Assembly (NCBI GenBank): GCA_035079385.1
Contig: JAVHKY010000054.1
Location: 3,077,501-3,141,500, forward strand
From: Aspidiotus rigidus
Taxonomy: Eukaryota > Arthropoda > Insecta > Hemiptera > Diaspididae
Reading direction: 5' to 3'
Length of the DNA: 64,000 nucleotides
Position numbers and translations under genes: made by a program
Shown here: positions 10,024-21,343 of the stretch, piece by piece
Layout of the letters: every line of letters begins with the position of its first letter
How positions within the stretch are numbered: position 1 is the first letter of the stretch
Notes under the pieces: generated by a model
Seen by the model: the letters and a program-made list of their open reading frames with translations, nothing else
Databases searched by the model: none
What the model was told of the DNA's origin: nothing

Positions 10024-11586
10024 ATGAGGAATCTCGTGAATAGTAGTCAATTTATTATCAAAAGCCCCTTGACTAAAAAGGCCATCTTGGAACCCAATCC
10101 GGTTCCTCCCCTCCTTTATGGGTTGCCGAAAGTTCACAAAAAAGATATCCCAATGCGGCCAGTTGTATCATTCGTTTCGTCACCTATTTATACCTTAGCA
10201 AAATACATCGATCGTTGGTTTAAGTCTCGAGTTGAGGTAAACTCTACATACTCAGTAAAGAACTCCAGTTTCCTTGCAGATAAGTTGAAGGACCTCAGTC
10301 TTCCTCCTGGAACGACGTTATGTTCCTTTGATGTTGTAGGTTTATTTCCTCACATTCCAAAGGCCGTAGCCATGCAACACATGGGCGAGTTACTAGTTCA
10401 AGCTAACGTTCCTCACGAAGAATTTGCGGAATTCTTCAGCCTTCTAAATATCAGCTGGTCCCCTAATTTTTGTAAGTGATGGGAAATTTTTTGAGTTCCC
10501 GGAAGAAGTGGGGATTCCCATTGGCTCCCCCTTGGGTTCGCTCATTTCGGAGGTATTTATGTCGAAATTCGAAAATGATTTATTTTCCTCTGGCCAGGTC
10601 TTCTTGAGTCACGTCCACTACCAGGTCTTCTTGAGTCACGTCCACTACTGGTATAGGTACGTGGACGACGTATTATGTGCGTGGACCGGTCCTATGGAAC
10701 TCCTGAGTGAGTTCCTCAATTATTTAAATAGCCAATACCCTTCCATAAAATTCACATTGGAAGTCGGTGGCTTATCAATAAACTTTTTGGATTTGTCCAT
10801 CTCTATTAATGATGGCATCCATGAGTTTGGTATTTATAGAAAGCAAACGTCGACCGATATCGTTATCCACGGTTCGTCCTTTTGTCCTACTGCCTATAAG
10901 ATTTCGGCTTTCAATAGCCTAATTCATCGACTGACTCAAATACCTTGAGTCAGGCGGCTTTTCAAAAGGAACTTGTGACTATTAAGCACCTGGCCAGGGT
11001 TAATCAAGTTAGAGTGGATGTTGACCTAATGGTCCGGAGGAAGCTCACTAGAAAATGCCTCGATTCCACAACCTCCCTCCCTAGGGACCACCTAGACAGT
11101 AGAAAGAGGTGGATTAGAATTCCTTTCCTGGGCAAGTTCTCTTTGAAATTGGGACGTGTCCTCCGCCCCTTTGGATTCCGGCCAGCATTTTATAATCCTA
11201 ACACAGTTAAAAGTTTACTTTTAAGATTAAAAGACCCCGTTCCTGTGGCCGAGAGGAGTGGAGTTTATAGTGTAGCGTGCGACGATTGCTCGGGTATCTA
11301 CGTAGGCATGACAGGCCGCCAGCTCCAGATTCGGGTAGCTGAGCATAAAAAGGCTTGGAAGAAGGGTAAATTGGGTGAGTCGGCATTCTCCGATCATTTA
11401 ATTGAGAGTGGCCATAAGTTTAAGGAAGGTTCTGAGGCCCTCCTCCATAGGGAGAATTCGTACTTCAAGCGGTTGGCTTTGGAAAATATAGAAGTTATTA
11501 GACACCGAAATAATGAAGACATCACTGTTCTAAACAGGTACATTCCTGATGAGGGATTGATTGAATTAGTGTATGAGAATGATTAA
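10024..11586 (+). pseudogene. PLE reverse transcriptase plus GIY-YIG endonuclease, two frameshifts
   Basis: Encodes the catalytic part of a Penelope-like protein, which copies element RNA and nicks target DNA. In order: the PLE signature YGLPKVHKKDIPMRPVVS (about 10120-10170), RT motif A SFDVVGLFPHIP (about 10324-10360), motif B GIPIGSPLGSL (10511-10543), motif C YRYVDD (about 10652-10670) and INFLDLSISI. After that come a basic linker and a GIY-YIG domain: GVYSVACDDCSGIYVGMTGR (about 11260-11318), AEHKKAW and ALENIEVI. The CDDC between GVY and GIY is the PLE-type zinc insertion. It is broken by one-base frameshifts near 10450-10500 and at 10941-10947. A 27-bp in-frame tandem duplication lies just before motif C. 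The open frame runs to TAA at 11584-11586. Catalytic residues appear intact. The N-terminal region is absent in this orientation. Confidence 0.9.
10595..10648 (+). repeat. 27-bp perfect tandem duplication inside RT
   Basis: Two identical 27-bp units (10595-10621 and 10622-10648) add nine residues, QVFLSHVHY twice, between RT motifs B and C. The frame is kept. The second copy leads directly into WYRYVDD. Confidence 0.95.
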
Positions 11587-11645
11587 CAATTTGATGACTC
11601 GCTAGTTCAATCATGAATTTCATCTCGTGTTCCTCTGTCTTCGTT

Positions 11646-11780
11646 GATGTTGGGTTCAGTCGCTTCCGTTCACTTACGCTTAGAAGATGGTTAATTAACC
11701 GGAAGCGCTCGCGGCTGCTTGTTTTTGTGTGGTATCTTTTGTAAAACGCTACTCTCTTGAGTACAACCCCTTTTTAATAA
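11646..11780 (+). repeat. PLE-1 terminal segment, direct copy
   Basis: Begins GATGTTGGGTTCAGTCGC and ends CCCCTTTTTAATAA, just before the 12-bp target duplication. Inverted partner at 9588-9722. The GAAA seen in the left copy is GGAA here. Confidence 0.88.
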
Positions 11781-11792
11781 CGGATGATGTTA
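11781..11792 (+). repeat. PLE target-site duplication, right
   Basis: CGGATGATGTTA, identical to 9537-9548. Confidence 0.88.
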
Positions 11793-12105
11793 CATATAAG
11801 TTTTTTTTCTAAGCCCTCTTACTATCATATATAGACAAATAGAAAATGGTTCTGCATACCGTAATGTAGTGTTCAACGGATCATATATAGCTTGTGGGTG
11901 GAGCTTATGACGTCACAGTTTGTTGACGTCATATTTTCACAAATTCCCCTCCTATCATATATAGCCCCGAAGTCCGGGTCTGTGACGTCTTAATTTGATG
12001 ACTTTGTAGGTCAGCCTTGTGACGTCACAATCTACATTTTTCAAATCCCACGTGTCCCATCAAATAGATTCCCTAACACCCCTCGTTTAACTCCGTTAAA
12101 GAACC

Positions 12106-13532
12106 CGTGAGTTTTTTTTTTCTTAGTGGGGAAACCCGCAGTCTATTTTATTTAGGGGGGGGGGAGTGCATCCTTAGAAAACACCCGCGTCCAACTTCGA
12201 GGACGTCAATTCAAGTTAAGGCTTAGTTGTAGAAAAACTTTGTTGCCCGAAACCTGTTTCACCCCTTAGTTCGGCATGCGTTTTTAACTACAAAATTTGT
12301 TTTGTTTAGGAGGGGGTGGCTAATGAACTACGAGACTTCTTGTATTTGTTTGTAATGTGACTCAACAGTAACTCTGTCCTAGGTCTCACAATTCGGAAGT
12401 TTTCATTCCCAAGACTAGCCGCTGCGGCATTCGCTGTGGGAAGCTTGTGTCGGTTGATTGAGGAGGACAGAAGGCACTCATGAAGCGTAGTTGAGAGTTT
12501 GTAACTACATGTGCTAGTTGAGAGTTTGTAACTACATGTGCTGTATGCATTTTCATGAAATTGCTAATCCTCTCTGTTCCAGATTTCACAATTCATAAAA
12601 AGCCAAAGCTGGATGAAATCGAAAATGTCACCGGTATTATTAGACATTTCAACTTCGTTTCGTAAGATGAATCTCATTTACATCCTTACTTCAGAGTTCA
12701 AACTAAAACAATTGAAAAGGTGGATTGGAGGATGAAACGTCTCGCTTGTATCGCTCGTATATTTGCCTATACTGCTAACATTTTGTTCTTCATTGTCCGA
12801 CTGAATGAGCCGAAAGAACCCGAATATCGAGGATAGCACAGAAACGAAAATGCAATTTTTGGTAGCGATTTGGGTTGAAAATGAGAAGGGTAATATTTAT
12901 TGGAAATTGCATTGGTATGTTCCATTTTTATGATTGGTATTTTTACTTAAAAATCGATATTTACAGAGATAATAGCAAAAATCTTCTGAGGGAGACAGTT
13001 ATTCTGCTGTGGTGGGTGGCGCTTATGGGGGATTGCTTTATGAGTGCACAGTAACTTACATTCGTACCAAGTTTCAACTTTACCCGACTAATTTTCATCA
13101 ATTTTCTGAACTAAAAGGGGATTAAGAATTTGGACTAAAAATGAATTGGATTTTGTCGTGACAATTAGTTCAACTGCCGCATTGATTGGACTTAATTGTG
13201 ATTCCCAATGGGCCCTATTAAGAGTACGCATTCTCGGAGCCTATCAAACACGTGAGAGGGAGGGGGGTTGACTGGATATCGACTACAGATCGGCGTGACC
13301 AATGAGTTGAATATCAACGCCGAGGATTGTTATTTCGAAGTTTAACTTGGGGTCGACTCAAAACGAACAAGCCCCGGATTTACCCTGAGCACCTTAAATT
13401 TGTTGAGTTTGTTACCGCTCATGAGTTGTTATTTTTTCACTCTCTTACTTTCGCTTTCGACAAGTTTAAAATTTTGCGCTCCCACCCTAAGCACGTGCTT
13501 ACTGGGCTTCAAAGTAAATATAACTTTCTAGT
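12106..13532. other. No recognised gene; short tandem duplication
   Basis: No conserved frame. A poly(G) tract lies near 12161-12170. A perfect 27-bp tandem duplication is listed separately. A short open frame near 13327-13542 (71 codons) has no recognisable domain and runs into the truncated end of a TIR element. Confidence 0.4.
12488..12541 (+). repeat. Perfect 27-bp tandem duplication
   Basis: TAGTTGAGAGTTTGTAACTA then CATGTGC occurs twice, back to back (12488-12514 and 12515-12541), with no differences. Confidence 0.95.
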
Positions 13533-15367
13533 CGAAAATTGATATTGTATTTATCACTGAATTCTGACTAAGATTTCTAGTCGATTTCTGGGCAGATATT
13601 TTGGGAGATACCTTGATCCATTTTGAGTAGATTTTTCCTCAACATCTACCAATATTTTTACTCTTTTTTTTTTGTCTATTCTCGTGCAAACCACGGTCAC
13701 TCATTTTTGCCCAAAATTTCCAGGCGATTTCTTACGAATGAACCAACTATCATATTGCTCGCAAACTCGCAGATAAATAAAGATATTTAAAATAAGATTT
13801 AAAAATTAATATTCTCAATAATAAAATTATTCAATAAATGAACATATTCTACTAATCATAAAAATATTAGATTTATTATATTCAATTTAAGGAGTTCCAA
13901 CAGGAATAATTATTAAATATATATATTTTTTAAATTTTAATTTTATATCAATTATATTTTTTGAAATTAAATTTCGACTTTATTTAAGAAGTTTATAATA
14001 TAATATTATTTTGAAAAAATAAAGATCTTATTTAAATTTTCTTGATATAGTTGATTTAATCAAAATTATTAATTTTTTGTTCCGAATAATTAATTATTTG
14101 ATAAAAATATATTAATTTTCAAAAAAAATTATTATAAAACAACTAGAAAAATTGAAACCTATTAACTTTTTATATCATTCAATTTATTTAACATATTTGA
14201 TCCTTTAAATGAGAATTAATTATTTGTCATTTCAATGATTTTAAATAATCATATTGAACCAGAATGATATTTTTCATTTTTTTGTTCAATTTTACATTCA
14301 ATTAATAGAAAATTATTAGGTTTATTTATGACAAATAAAAAAATTATTAAAAAACAATTTTTAAAGAGTTAATTTAAATAATAAATCAACATAAATTAAA
14401 TTGATGAAAATTAATTTATAAATAATAAATTGATAAAGAATAATGATAATTATTATATTATATCAATTAAATTATAATTATTAAATTTAAAATTAAAATT
14501 ACGTAATAATGTACGAATCTTATAAATTAAATTTAAATAAATAGATACATACGTATAATATTTAGATTCATTTTAAAAAATTATTTAAATTAAATGATTC
14601 AATTTGAATTGGTATATAAATCCATGATAAATTCCACAAATTTCTGAATATTGTCCATAAATTTAATAATTGAAGGTATACTAATTAATATTGTAATTTT
14701 AGACCAAAATCTCACTCCTCTTCTAACGAGATTGCTATCTTCATTTCTTTCTTCTCTCACATGAGAAGGCCTTAGATATGGACTGGTTTTTCCTGTCGAA
14801 AATGGTGGTCTGTTAATATCATCTAACTATAGACCGTTTTATGGCGTCTCTACTGCCCAAAACTTGATTGTTCTGCTTTGTCAAAAGTGGTCTATTTGTA
14901 GTGGTCCGTTAATATCGCTTCAATATAGACTACAACAGACTATTTTATAATCATCTACATTGCCCAGAAATCTACCAATCTTTTTCGTCAGAAGAATTCT
15001 AATTATGGTGGTTTATTGACAATGATTAAATATTGACTATGAGAAAATATTTTATATCGTCAAGGTTCCCTAGAAATCGATTCTTTTTTTGGTCAAAAAT
15101 CGTCAAAATATAGTCAATTGCAGAGGAAGTATGGCCAATGACTGAGGATAGACCATTTTATGGTACCTACATCACCTACAGATCGACTAATGTTTTCATT
15201 CAAAATTTGTCAAGTTGCTTTAAATGTGGTCTAAATACGGTAGGGAAGAGCGGAAGTAAATCGACTGATCTGTTATTGGTCACTCATCAGAGCGCTTCCT
15301 CAGCCTATTTTTGGTCAACATTTACTCAAAATCAACTGAGATATCTGGTCGATCTGGTTTATCGGGG
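13533..15367 (-). mobile_element. TIR DNA transposon, copy 2 (inverted, truncated, no Helitron)
   Basis: Matches the reverse complement of 2898-5741 along its full length. Shared landmarks include the GAAAGAAATGAAGATAGCAA block, the AT-rich core and the GGTTTATCGGGG terminus at 15356-15367. The 981-bp Helitron of copy 1 is absent, and its target reads straight through near 13990-14020. The other end, corresponding to 5742-6048 of copy 1, is missing, so the copy is truncated at 13533. No coding sequence. Confidence 0.88.
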
Positions 15368-17921
15368 AAGAACCTTTTATCATTCAACAGGTGCATTCTT
15401 GGTTCATTCTTGACCAAGGGTTCATTGAGTTTTATTTTCGATGATATTTCATTCAAATTTAGCACCCCGTGTATCTCGCTGCTCCCAGCCCCTAGAGCCT
15501 TGAATTTTGTTCAGTAAAATTTTATTTGTTTTGTTAAATTAATTTTTGAACGGATAGTGGCAATGGCGGATTGTTCATTTTTTCATCATTATTCGTCATA
15601 CTCAATAGTGAAAACCCCGTTTTCAGTTGATGTGACGTCATAGTGATGGAATTTACAAACTGAGTTTTATCGTTCATTCTACAAATATTTGGCATGATTG
15701 ACAGGTCATTGGTATTTGATCTAAAGAGAGGGAGTGACTCTCTCAATGATATTTGCATTATGAGAAGAAAAGTCGTGTACTACTCACGCGACTGCGTGAG
15801 TGTTTTTTATTAAGATTTTCGGTGGTCCGTGACTACGCATATTGCCTGCGAGTAGCAAAGGACCTTTCAAAGGGGTGATTGTACATCGACTACCCTGTAC
15901 CAGAGAACCACAGGTCGATTTTAGGTCAATGAAAAATTTACAAAATTGATCTGAAATTGACATGGGCAAATAAGTCAAAATGGAGACATAGACATTTTTG
16001 ACCCCTTATCGACGTGAGGTCGATTTTAACAGTATGTCGACGCTATCCAAGACGTAAATTCTCAGTCGATCATGGCGTGATGAAAATCGACGGTCGACCT
16101 TTATTACCCGGAGAGGGCCAAAGCATAGAGCCCCCAAGATGGGCAAAGACTAACTTCAGTTTCACAAATCAAATCGTACAGCGTTTCCACGGCTAACAGA
16201 CTGTCGCTTAATCTGGTTATGGCCTCCTCTTAAGTGGTAGATATGTAATATTGAATAATATATTGTAGAGAGATCGATAGTACGTACTGATGTACTGGAG
16301 AAAGCTTCCTTTTTTGCGATTGATTCGAAAGTCAATCAAATTGGAAGATTGCTTTCGATCAGTAGGACTGAAGCATAGCATACAGATCTTAGATTGGAAA
16401 AGAAGCACTCCAGTCTCACATGCATACTTTTCATTACAAATTTTCTTTCCACATTAGAGCCTTCCTTTGGGACAAATTTGAGTATGACTACATTTACACT
16501 CTTTCTGATAAACATATGATTGCGAGCTACAACCAGCCCACTCTCACGAAAAGTACGAAGAGAGAGAAAGAACGGATTATTGTGCTCTAATTCGTACTCA
16601 GCACTTGCAAGCGTAGAGTTCAACGGTCATCATATAACACCCGGGTGAACCTTGAAGACTGATCCAGAAGTCGACTAAGCGTAATAACTTCAGTACAACG
16701 ACGTGCGTGGGTCTTACATAGTATGTACTAGATGGATACAGTCGCAGTCTACACGTACGTGCGACCGTATACAACCCCAGAATTCCAACCACCTTCGCTT
16801 GTCTATTTCGCAACGGACGGAAGTTGTAAAGGAAACGAAATTTCCATATTATCGTCAAATAAAATCAACCGCCTCTCTGGTAGGTCAACGATGGCTAGAG
16901 CTACAATATATACGTTTTGTTTACACGTACAGCTGTTCGCAGCTATAGGTATACTGACCGACCACGTCGTCGTTTTTTCGTCGTCAAGCTGAATACACGA
17001 GTATTTTCCCAAACGCTTATCGTAAGTTACCAGTATATTCGGTGAGGCGGTTAGATAAAAAAAATTATCATAAATACGGTATACTGTTCATTTTTGTAAT
17101 TACGTGAGCCTTCTTCAAAGAAAATGCAAAGGAAAAAAGAAACCGCTCGGCGTACAAGGTGAGAATATAAGGGAAATAGCGAGACCAAATTCGCCATTGT
17201 AATCTGAAGTATACACGAGTTTTATGATCTGCGGGTAACGACAACAAGGCGGGAAGAATATGACATGTACATACGGGTTTTTTTCAAACATGGATGAGGT
17301 ATACGCTCGCTGGTTGACTGGGAGTTGACAACAATTTCTACTGTGTCTAGTTTTTATGCGATTATTACAAGTTGTCTGTTCGGCTGTCCAATTACGGCGA
17401 GTTAGCGTTCGTCATCCGTGAACATAAATGACGGTAGCAACCATTCCAATTATTTCATCGATTAATTAGAAACAGTCATTGGTCGAAATTCTTTGTGGGT
17501 CACTGGTAGTCGGATACGAATGAAGATTTTACCCGATTTTAGCATATTTCCACAGTTCCTTCGTAACATTAAATCACCACGTAATGGATAGTTCTCAAAG
17601 AATTGATGAAAGCATAATTAGTACAGCACTTTCATTGGTGTTATTGCGAAGCATCCCTTCTAGATTTTTTTGACCATTTCACATGCATCCCTCCCTGTTT
17701 TAATAATGATTGTAAGTGAAATTCAGAAACATCATCATGATCGACTTTCAGGCCTAGTGGCTTATTTCGGTCTCCCATCCGACAATCTCTTCATTAGGTG
17801 TTTGCGGTTTTTGCTCTCCCATCAGCAAATACCGCGTAGCGATTTCCTCGGAAGGGACACATTCTCTATTGTCTCCACATGACTCTTCCATCTTGATCTA
17901 TATTTCTGACAATTCTTTTTA
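15368..17921. other. No recognised gene
   Basis: Holds copy B of the dispersed repeat at 15610-15812 and TCGAC-rich sequence near 15900-16100. The rest looks unique. Short open frames near 16336-17012 overlap on both strands and have no recognisable domains. Confidence 0.4.
15610..15812 (+). repeat. Dispersed direct repeat, copy B
   Basis: Partner of 7210-7395. It shares GTGACGTCATAG-like, TTCATTCT.CAAATAT, TTGATTGACAGGT, GAGTGACT and GCGACTGCGT.AGT blocks in order. Confidence 0.65.
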
Positions 17922-17960
17922 TTGAAAAAGGGGTTTTCAATTGTACAAATCTACTTTATT

Positions 17961-18017
17961 AGTTGCTTATACAAGAGTACTTTCGGGTGTTATCCCATCA
18001 TCAGTTGTGTCGCAACT
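17961..18017 (-). ncRNA. Hammerhead ribozyme motif (type I, PLE-2)
   Basis: On the minus strand the order is GTTGC, ACAA, CTGATGA (18004-17998), T, GGG-ATAACA-CCC, GAAA, GTACTC, TTGT, GCAAC. All conserved core boxes match the hammerhead consensus, apart from one extra T before stem II. Stem III is only AG/CT, typical of PLE-type hammerheads, which may act as dimers (family knowledge). The best candidate of the set. Confidence 0.72.
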
Positions 18018-18154
18018 GGAGAACAAGGCCTTAACCATGAGTTTTCATAATATAACACTGTGATCTTATTGGCTATAACAATGCTGTGATGTGATTGGTA
18101 CAATCGATTGTCCTAAATGCTGCATTTCTGTTGGCTATCTGGTTCCCTGCGGTC

Positions 18155-20047
18155 TCATTGGTTGGTTCTGTTCTTCTTCTCTCGTCCAATCACCAGGCCA
18201 AATAATTTTTCGCTGTCAAATGGGATTACATTGTTCAAGAGGCAGGCTTTCTCCCTCTTGGTTTTTGCAATCTCCATTTGTTCCCAGAGTTTTCTTCTCT
18301 TTGTGCGATTCTCTACGTGTATGACTTCAAATATTCCCTCTCCATCGTGGTTTTCTTCGTTACAGTGTTTCCCAAACAGTGACTTGCCATCTTCTTTCTC
18401 CTCGACGTTTGGTGCTCCTTTCTCCTGATCTCAAACTTCCTCCCAGTCTCACCGATATAAATCCCCTCGCACTGTTCACAACTGAGCTTGTACACTCCGC
18501 TCAAGCTTTCCTTGTCCTTTTGTTCCGTCTGCTCATTGCTGATTCTCTTCACCATGGGTTGGTTATTCTGGATACCCACATTCACATCGTAGCCATTGAA
18601 CGCCTTTATCACCTTGTTTGTGTACTTTCCTATATATGGTATCGATCCCGAGTACTTTCTCACTATGCTATCATGGGTTCCTTTCTTTGTTTCCATTTTC
18701 CCAAAGACTCCATCCACCACACATCTGCGGTAGCCATTGGCTTCTGCGATCTGCTTTACTATCTCGATCTCTTTCCTCTTCTCTTCGTTGTTCTTGAGGA
18801 TAGAAATTGCCCGATAGCAGTAGTTCTGGATTGCCGCTAACTTGTGCCTGGGGTGGTGGTAGGAGTCATTTGGGATGATGGTGTCAGTATGCGTCGGCTT
18901 CCTGTAGGTTTTGTATTCTATCCTATTGTTCTCCATTGTGAGTGTAAGGTCCAAATAGTTGATGGTCTCATTGCCTTTTTCCACTGTGAATTTGATGCTC
19001 TCATTCATCGCGTTCATTTCTGAAAGGAATAGATCCACCTGTCTATCAGTGCCTCACCACACATTTAGAATATCATCTACATATCTGGCCAAGTGTTTGA
19101 TCGAGTTTCTGAACTTGCTGCCCTTCAATATCTTGTTTTCCATATCATTCATGAATATCTCCGCCAGTATTGGTGACAACGGTGATCCCATCGCAAGTCC
19201 CCTTTCCTGACTGTAGAACCTGTTATTGAAGCGGCAGTAATTCTGGCTCAAGATCTCCTCCACTATGTTGACGTACTTCGACCCATCGGGGTTCCCATGG
19301 TACCTGTTGCTTTTGAGCAGGGTGAGAAGTTCCTCCTTCGGTATGGTACCAAACATATTAGTCACATCAAAGGATGTCAGCTTGTCGTTACTCCTGATTT
19401 CCAACTTGTCCAGTTGCTCAATCAGCTCTCCGTTGTTTCTGATACTTCGTCTGGGTGCTAACTGGTAGTTTTCTTTCAGGAATGTGGCTACGATCTTTGC
19501 TATCTTGTAGCATGGTGATTGAATGCTGTTGACCAGGAGTCTCATCGGACGGTTCGCTTTGTGGAGTTTTACAAGCCCCTTGAGTTTTGGTGCAACCGGG
19601 TTCATCTCAAGCGTCCTTCCATTGTCGGGTACATTGTTCCGTTTCAACACAGCTTTCAGGTCATCTTGGTATTTCCGTGTTGGGTCCCTTGCCAGCTCTT
19701 GGTATCCATTAACTGCGATGTTCGACTCCACTTTTTGGCTGCCCTTGTCCGCTTTTGTCAAAATCAGGTTGTTCTGTCGGATCTTCTTTTGTAAATTTGT
19801 GACTTTCCTCTGCATTACTTGCGTTCTGTCATAGGTTTGGGCACATATCCTCTTTGATGTCCATCAGCACTTTCCCAATTTTAGTCCGGGCTTCTGGTCT
19901 CACGTTGTGTTCCATGGTTTGGATTACTTGTTCGCAGCTAATGGCCATACTTTCAAGCCTACACTGGTTCAGCCTCTCTGGCTGGACGTACTTGATGCCT
20001 TTGTCCAGCAGTCTTCGACTCTCGAACAATACATTTCGAAGTCCCTA
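18155..20047 (-). pseudogene. PLE-2 RT plus GIY-YIG protein with few breaks
   Basis: Nearly complete Penelope-like protein. The N-terminal region has RRLLDKGIKYVQPERLNQCR (about 20015-19955). The RT follows with NLILTKADKG, LKGLVKLHKANRPMR, motif A SFDVTNMFGTIP, motif B GLAMGSPLSPILAEIFMNDM and motif C LARYVDDIL (ending about 19060). Thumb sequence INYLDLTLTM comes next, then the GIY-YIG domain GVYKLSCEQCEGIYIGETGR (about 18510-18450) with its CxxC insertion. Breaks: a one-base frameshift near 19835-19845, an in-frame TAG at 19054-19056 just after YVDD, and a frameshift near 18415 inside the endonuclease. After the last one the shifted frame stays open to a TGA near 18155. Catalytic residues look intact, suggesting recent inactivation. 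Long frames on the opposite strand here are shadows. Confidence 0.92.
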
Positions 20048-21343
20048 AAATAGGTCCAGGTCACCAATGACGTCCTATTTCCAAGTCCCCGCCCTATCAT
20101 ATTATAGCTCGGTGGTTGAAATTTTTCTAATTTCCCTTCCTATCGTATCTAGCTCGGGAGTCAACATTTTTCTAAGTCTCTCTCTCATCATTTATATAGC
20201 TCGAGTGTCAAGAAAAATTTAGACTCTCAAACTATATTATACTAGGCTTATAGTTATAGTAGGTCTAGACCTTCTTTATACTAGCTTTATACTTGGTCTA
20301 GCTTCTTGTTTTTCAAGCTACAAGCCAAGATAACTACCTTCCAGAGAAACGACAAAGACCCAATTATCCCGATTGTTTCGAGCTGGATTTTTCTTGAAAA
20401 ACCCAAGATGAACACAAACTAGAGGATAGGTATATTTCACAAGTACAACAAAGCCTGAATTCCTCTGATCTTTTCAAGCTGAATTTTCCAACAGCTAACA
20501 CAAACTGGACAATAAGTATTGTTTACGACAAAGCCCCAATCTCCTGATCGTTTCAAGCTGAATTTTACAAAAGCTAACACAAACTGGACAATGAGTATTG
20601 TTTACATGTACGACAAAGCCCCAATTCTCCTGATTGTTTCAAGCTAAATTTTCTCAAACTATAAGCCAAGATGAACACAAACTGGAGAATAAGTACCTTC
20701 CAGAAGTTGGACAAAGACCCAATCGTCCTGATCGTTTCAAGCTGGATTTTCAACAGGAAACCAGTTCTATAGGGTTTTTTTAGAAATTTGCCGTGCGTGG
20801 TCCGGCAAAAAACTGGGAAAAATTTCGACCCTCTATCTATATATGATGGAAGTGGGACTTAGAGGAGTTTTGACTCTCGAGCTATATATGATAGGTGAGG
20901 GACTTGGAGAAATTTTTACTCCAGTGCTATATGTGATATTTCTGAGACCCCCTCCTATCATGTATAGCTTGGAGGTTGAAATTTTAAAATCTCGAGTAAC
21001 AGAGAATGTAAGTATTACTTGAGTGACGTCACAACACATTTTTCCGGTGAGAACTTTTTTTTTTTTTTCCTTTTTTTTTTGCAATTGCATATGGGCTCTC
21101 GCCTTGCTGAGGCAAGAGCCCCAAAAACGATATCCTATTAATAATCGTGCGTGAAATTTCTTCATTTAAAAAGCATTGAACGAAAGGATGAATATCGTCA
21201 GGGCTACCAATTCCCCGACTTCAAGTTTAAATCCCGATAGTAGGTCTAGGCCTTCTTTATAGTAGCTTTATTTAGGTCTAGGCTTCCTTGAATTCTCAAT
21301 ACCAAATCCCATTTGACTTGTTCAACTTTGTTAAGGAAGCCGT
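20048..21343. mobile_element. 45-bp-repeat element, second copy
   Basis: Contains 45-bp-type units (CTATCATAT.TAGCTCG, TCGAAATTTTTCTAAGTCCC) at 20085-20210 and 20820-20975. The right end, CAACTTTGTTAAGGAAGCCGT (21323-21343), is the complement of the left end of the element at 27081. A TAGGTCTAG.CCTTCTTTATA block occurs twice (20258 and 21241). No transposase. Confidence 0.6.
20340..20750 (+). repeat. Tandem minisatellite, ~80-98-bp unit
   Basis: About five diverged units, each with ACAAAG(A/C)CC.AAT, CTGATCGTTTCAAGCTG.ATTTT and AACACAAACTGGA.AAT. Unit starts fall near 20348, 20446, 20525, 20613 and 20709. Confidence 0.8.

Larger units (their letters stand above)
9549..11780 (+). mobile_element. 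Penelope-like retroelement with inverted ends (PLE-1)
   Basis: Bounded by a perfect 12-bp target duplication. It has 135-bp inverted terminal segments (9588-9722 and 11646-11780). Inside is an N-terminal fragment on the minus strand (9674-9994), head to head with an RT plus GIY-YIG segment on the plus strand (10024-11586). The N-terminal fragment runs straight into the terminal segment with no RT between. The copy is therefore a rearranged, 5'-inverted and internally deleted insertion, comparable to the twin-priming outcomes known for L1 (inference). Not capable of making an intact protein. Confidence 0.88.
9384..12105. mobile_element. 45-bp-repeat TIR element, copy hosting a PLE
   Basis: The left end (AACAGGGAACCTGTTTTAT) matches the terminus of the element at 27081-27643. 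The right end (CCTCGTTTAACTCCGTTAA, 12078-12096) is the complement of that element's other end block. Between them are degenerate 45-bp units of the CCTATCATATATAGCTC type, at 9470-9490 and 11815-11965. A Penelope-like element with a 12-bp target duplication interrupts it (9549-11780). No transposase. The exact right boundary is uncertain. Confidence 0.65.
17922..20047 (-). mobile_element. Penelope-like retroelement, near full-length (PLE-2)
   Basis: Minus-strand element. Its coding region (20047-18155) is followed by a 3' tail with a hammerhead motif (17961-18017) and an end of CCCCTTTTTCAA type at 17922. Two other copies of the tail occur in the window (2716-2897 with 6049-6075, and 46882-47013). 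The 5' end abuts a 45-bp-repeat element at about 20048 and is probably truncated. No target duplication found. Confidence 0.85.

Noticed and set aside
18379..19834. Several long plus-strand frames
   Set aside because: They are antisense shadows of the PLE-2 RT and GIY-YIG coding sequence, which has the recognisable motifs.
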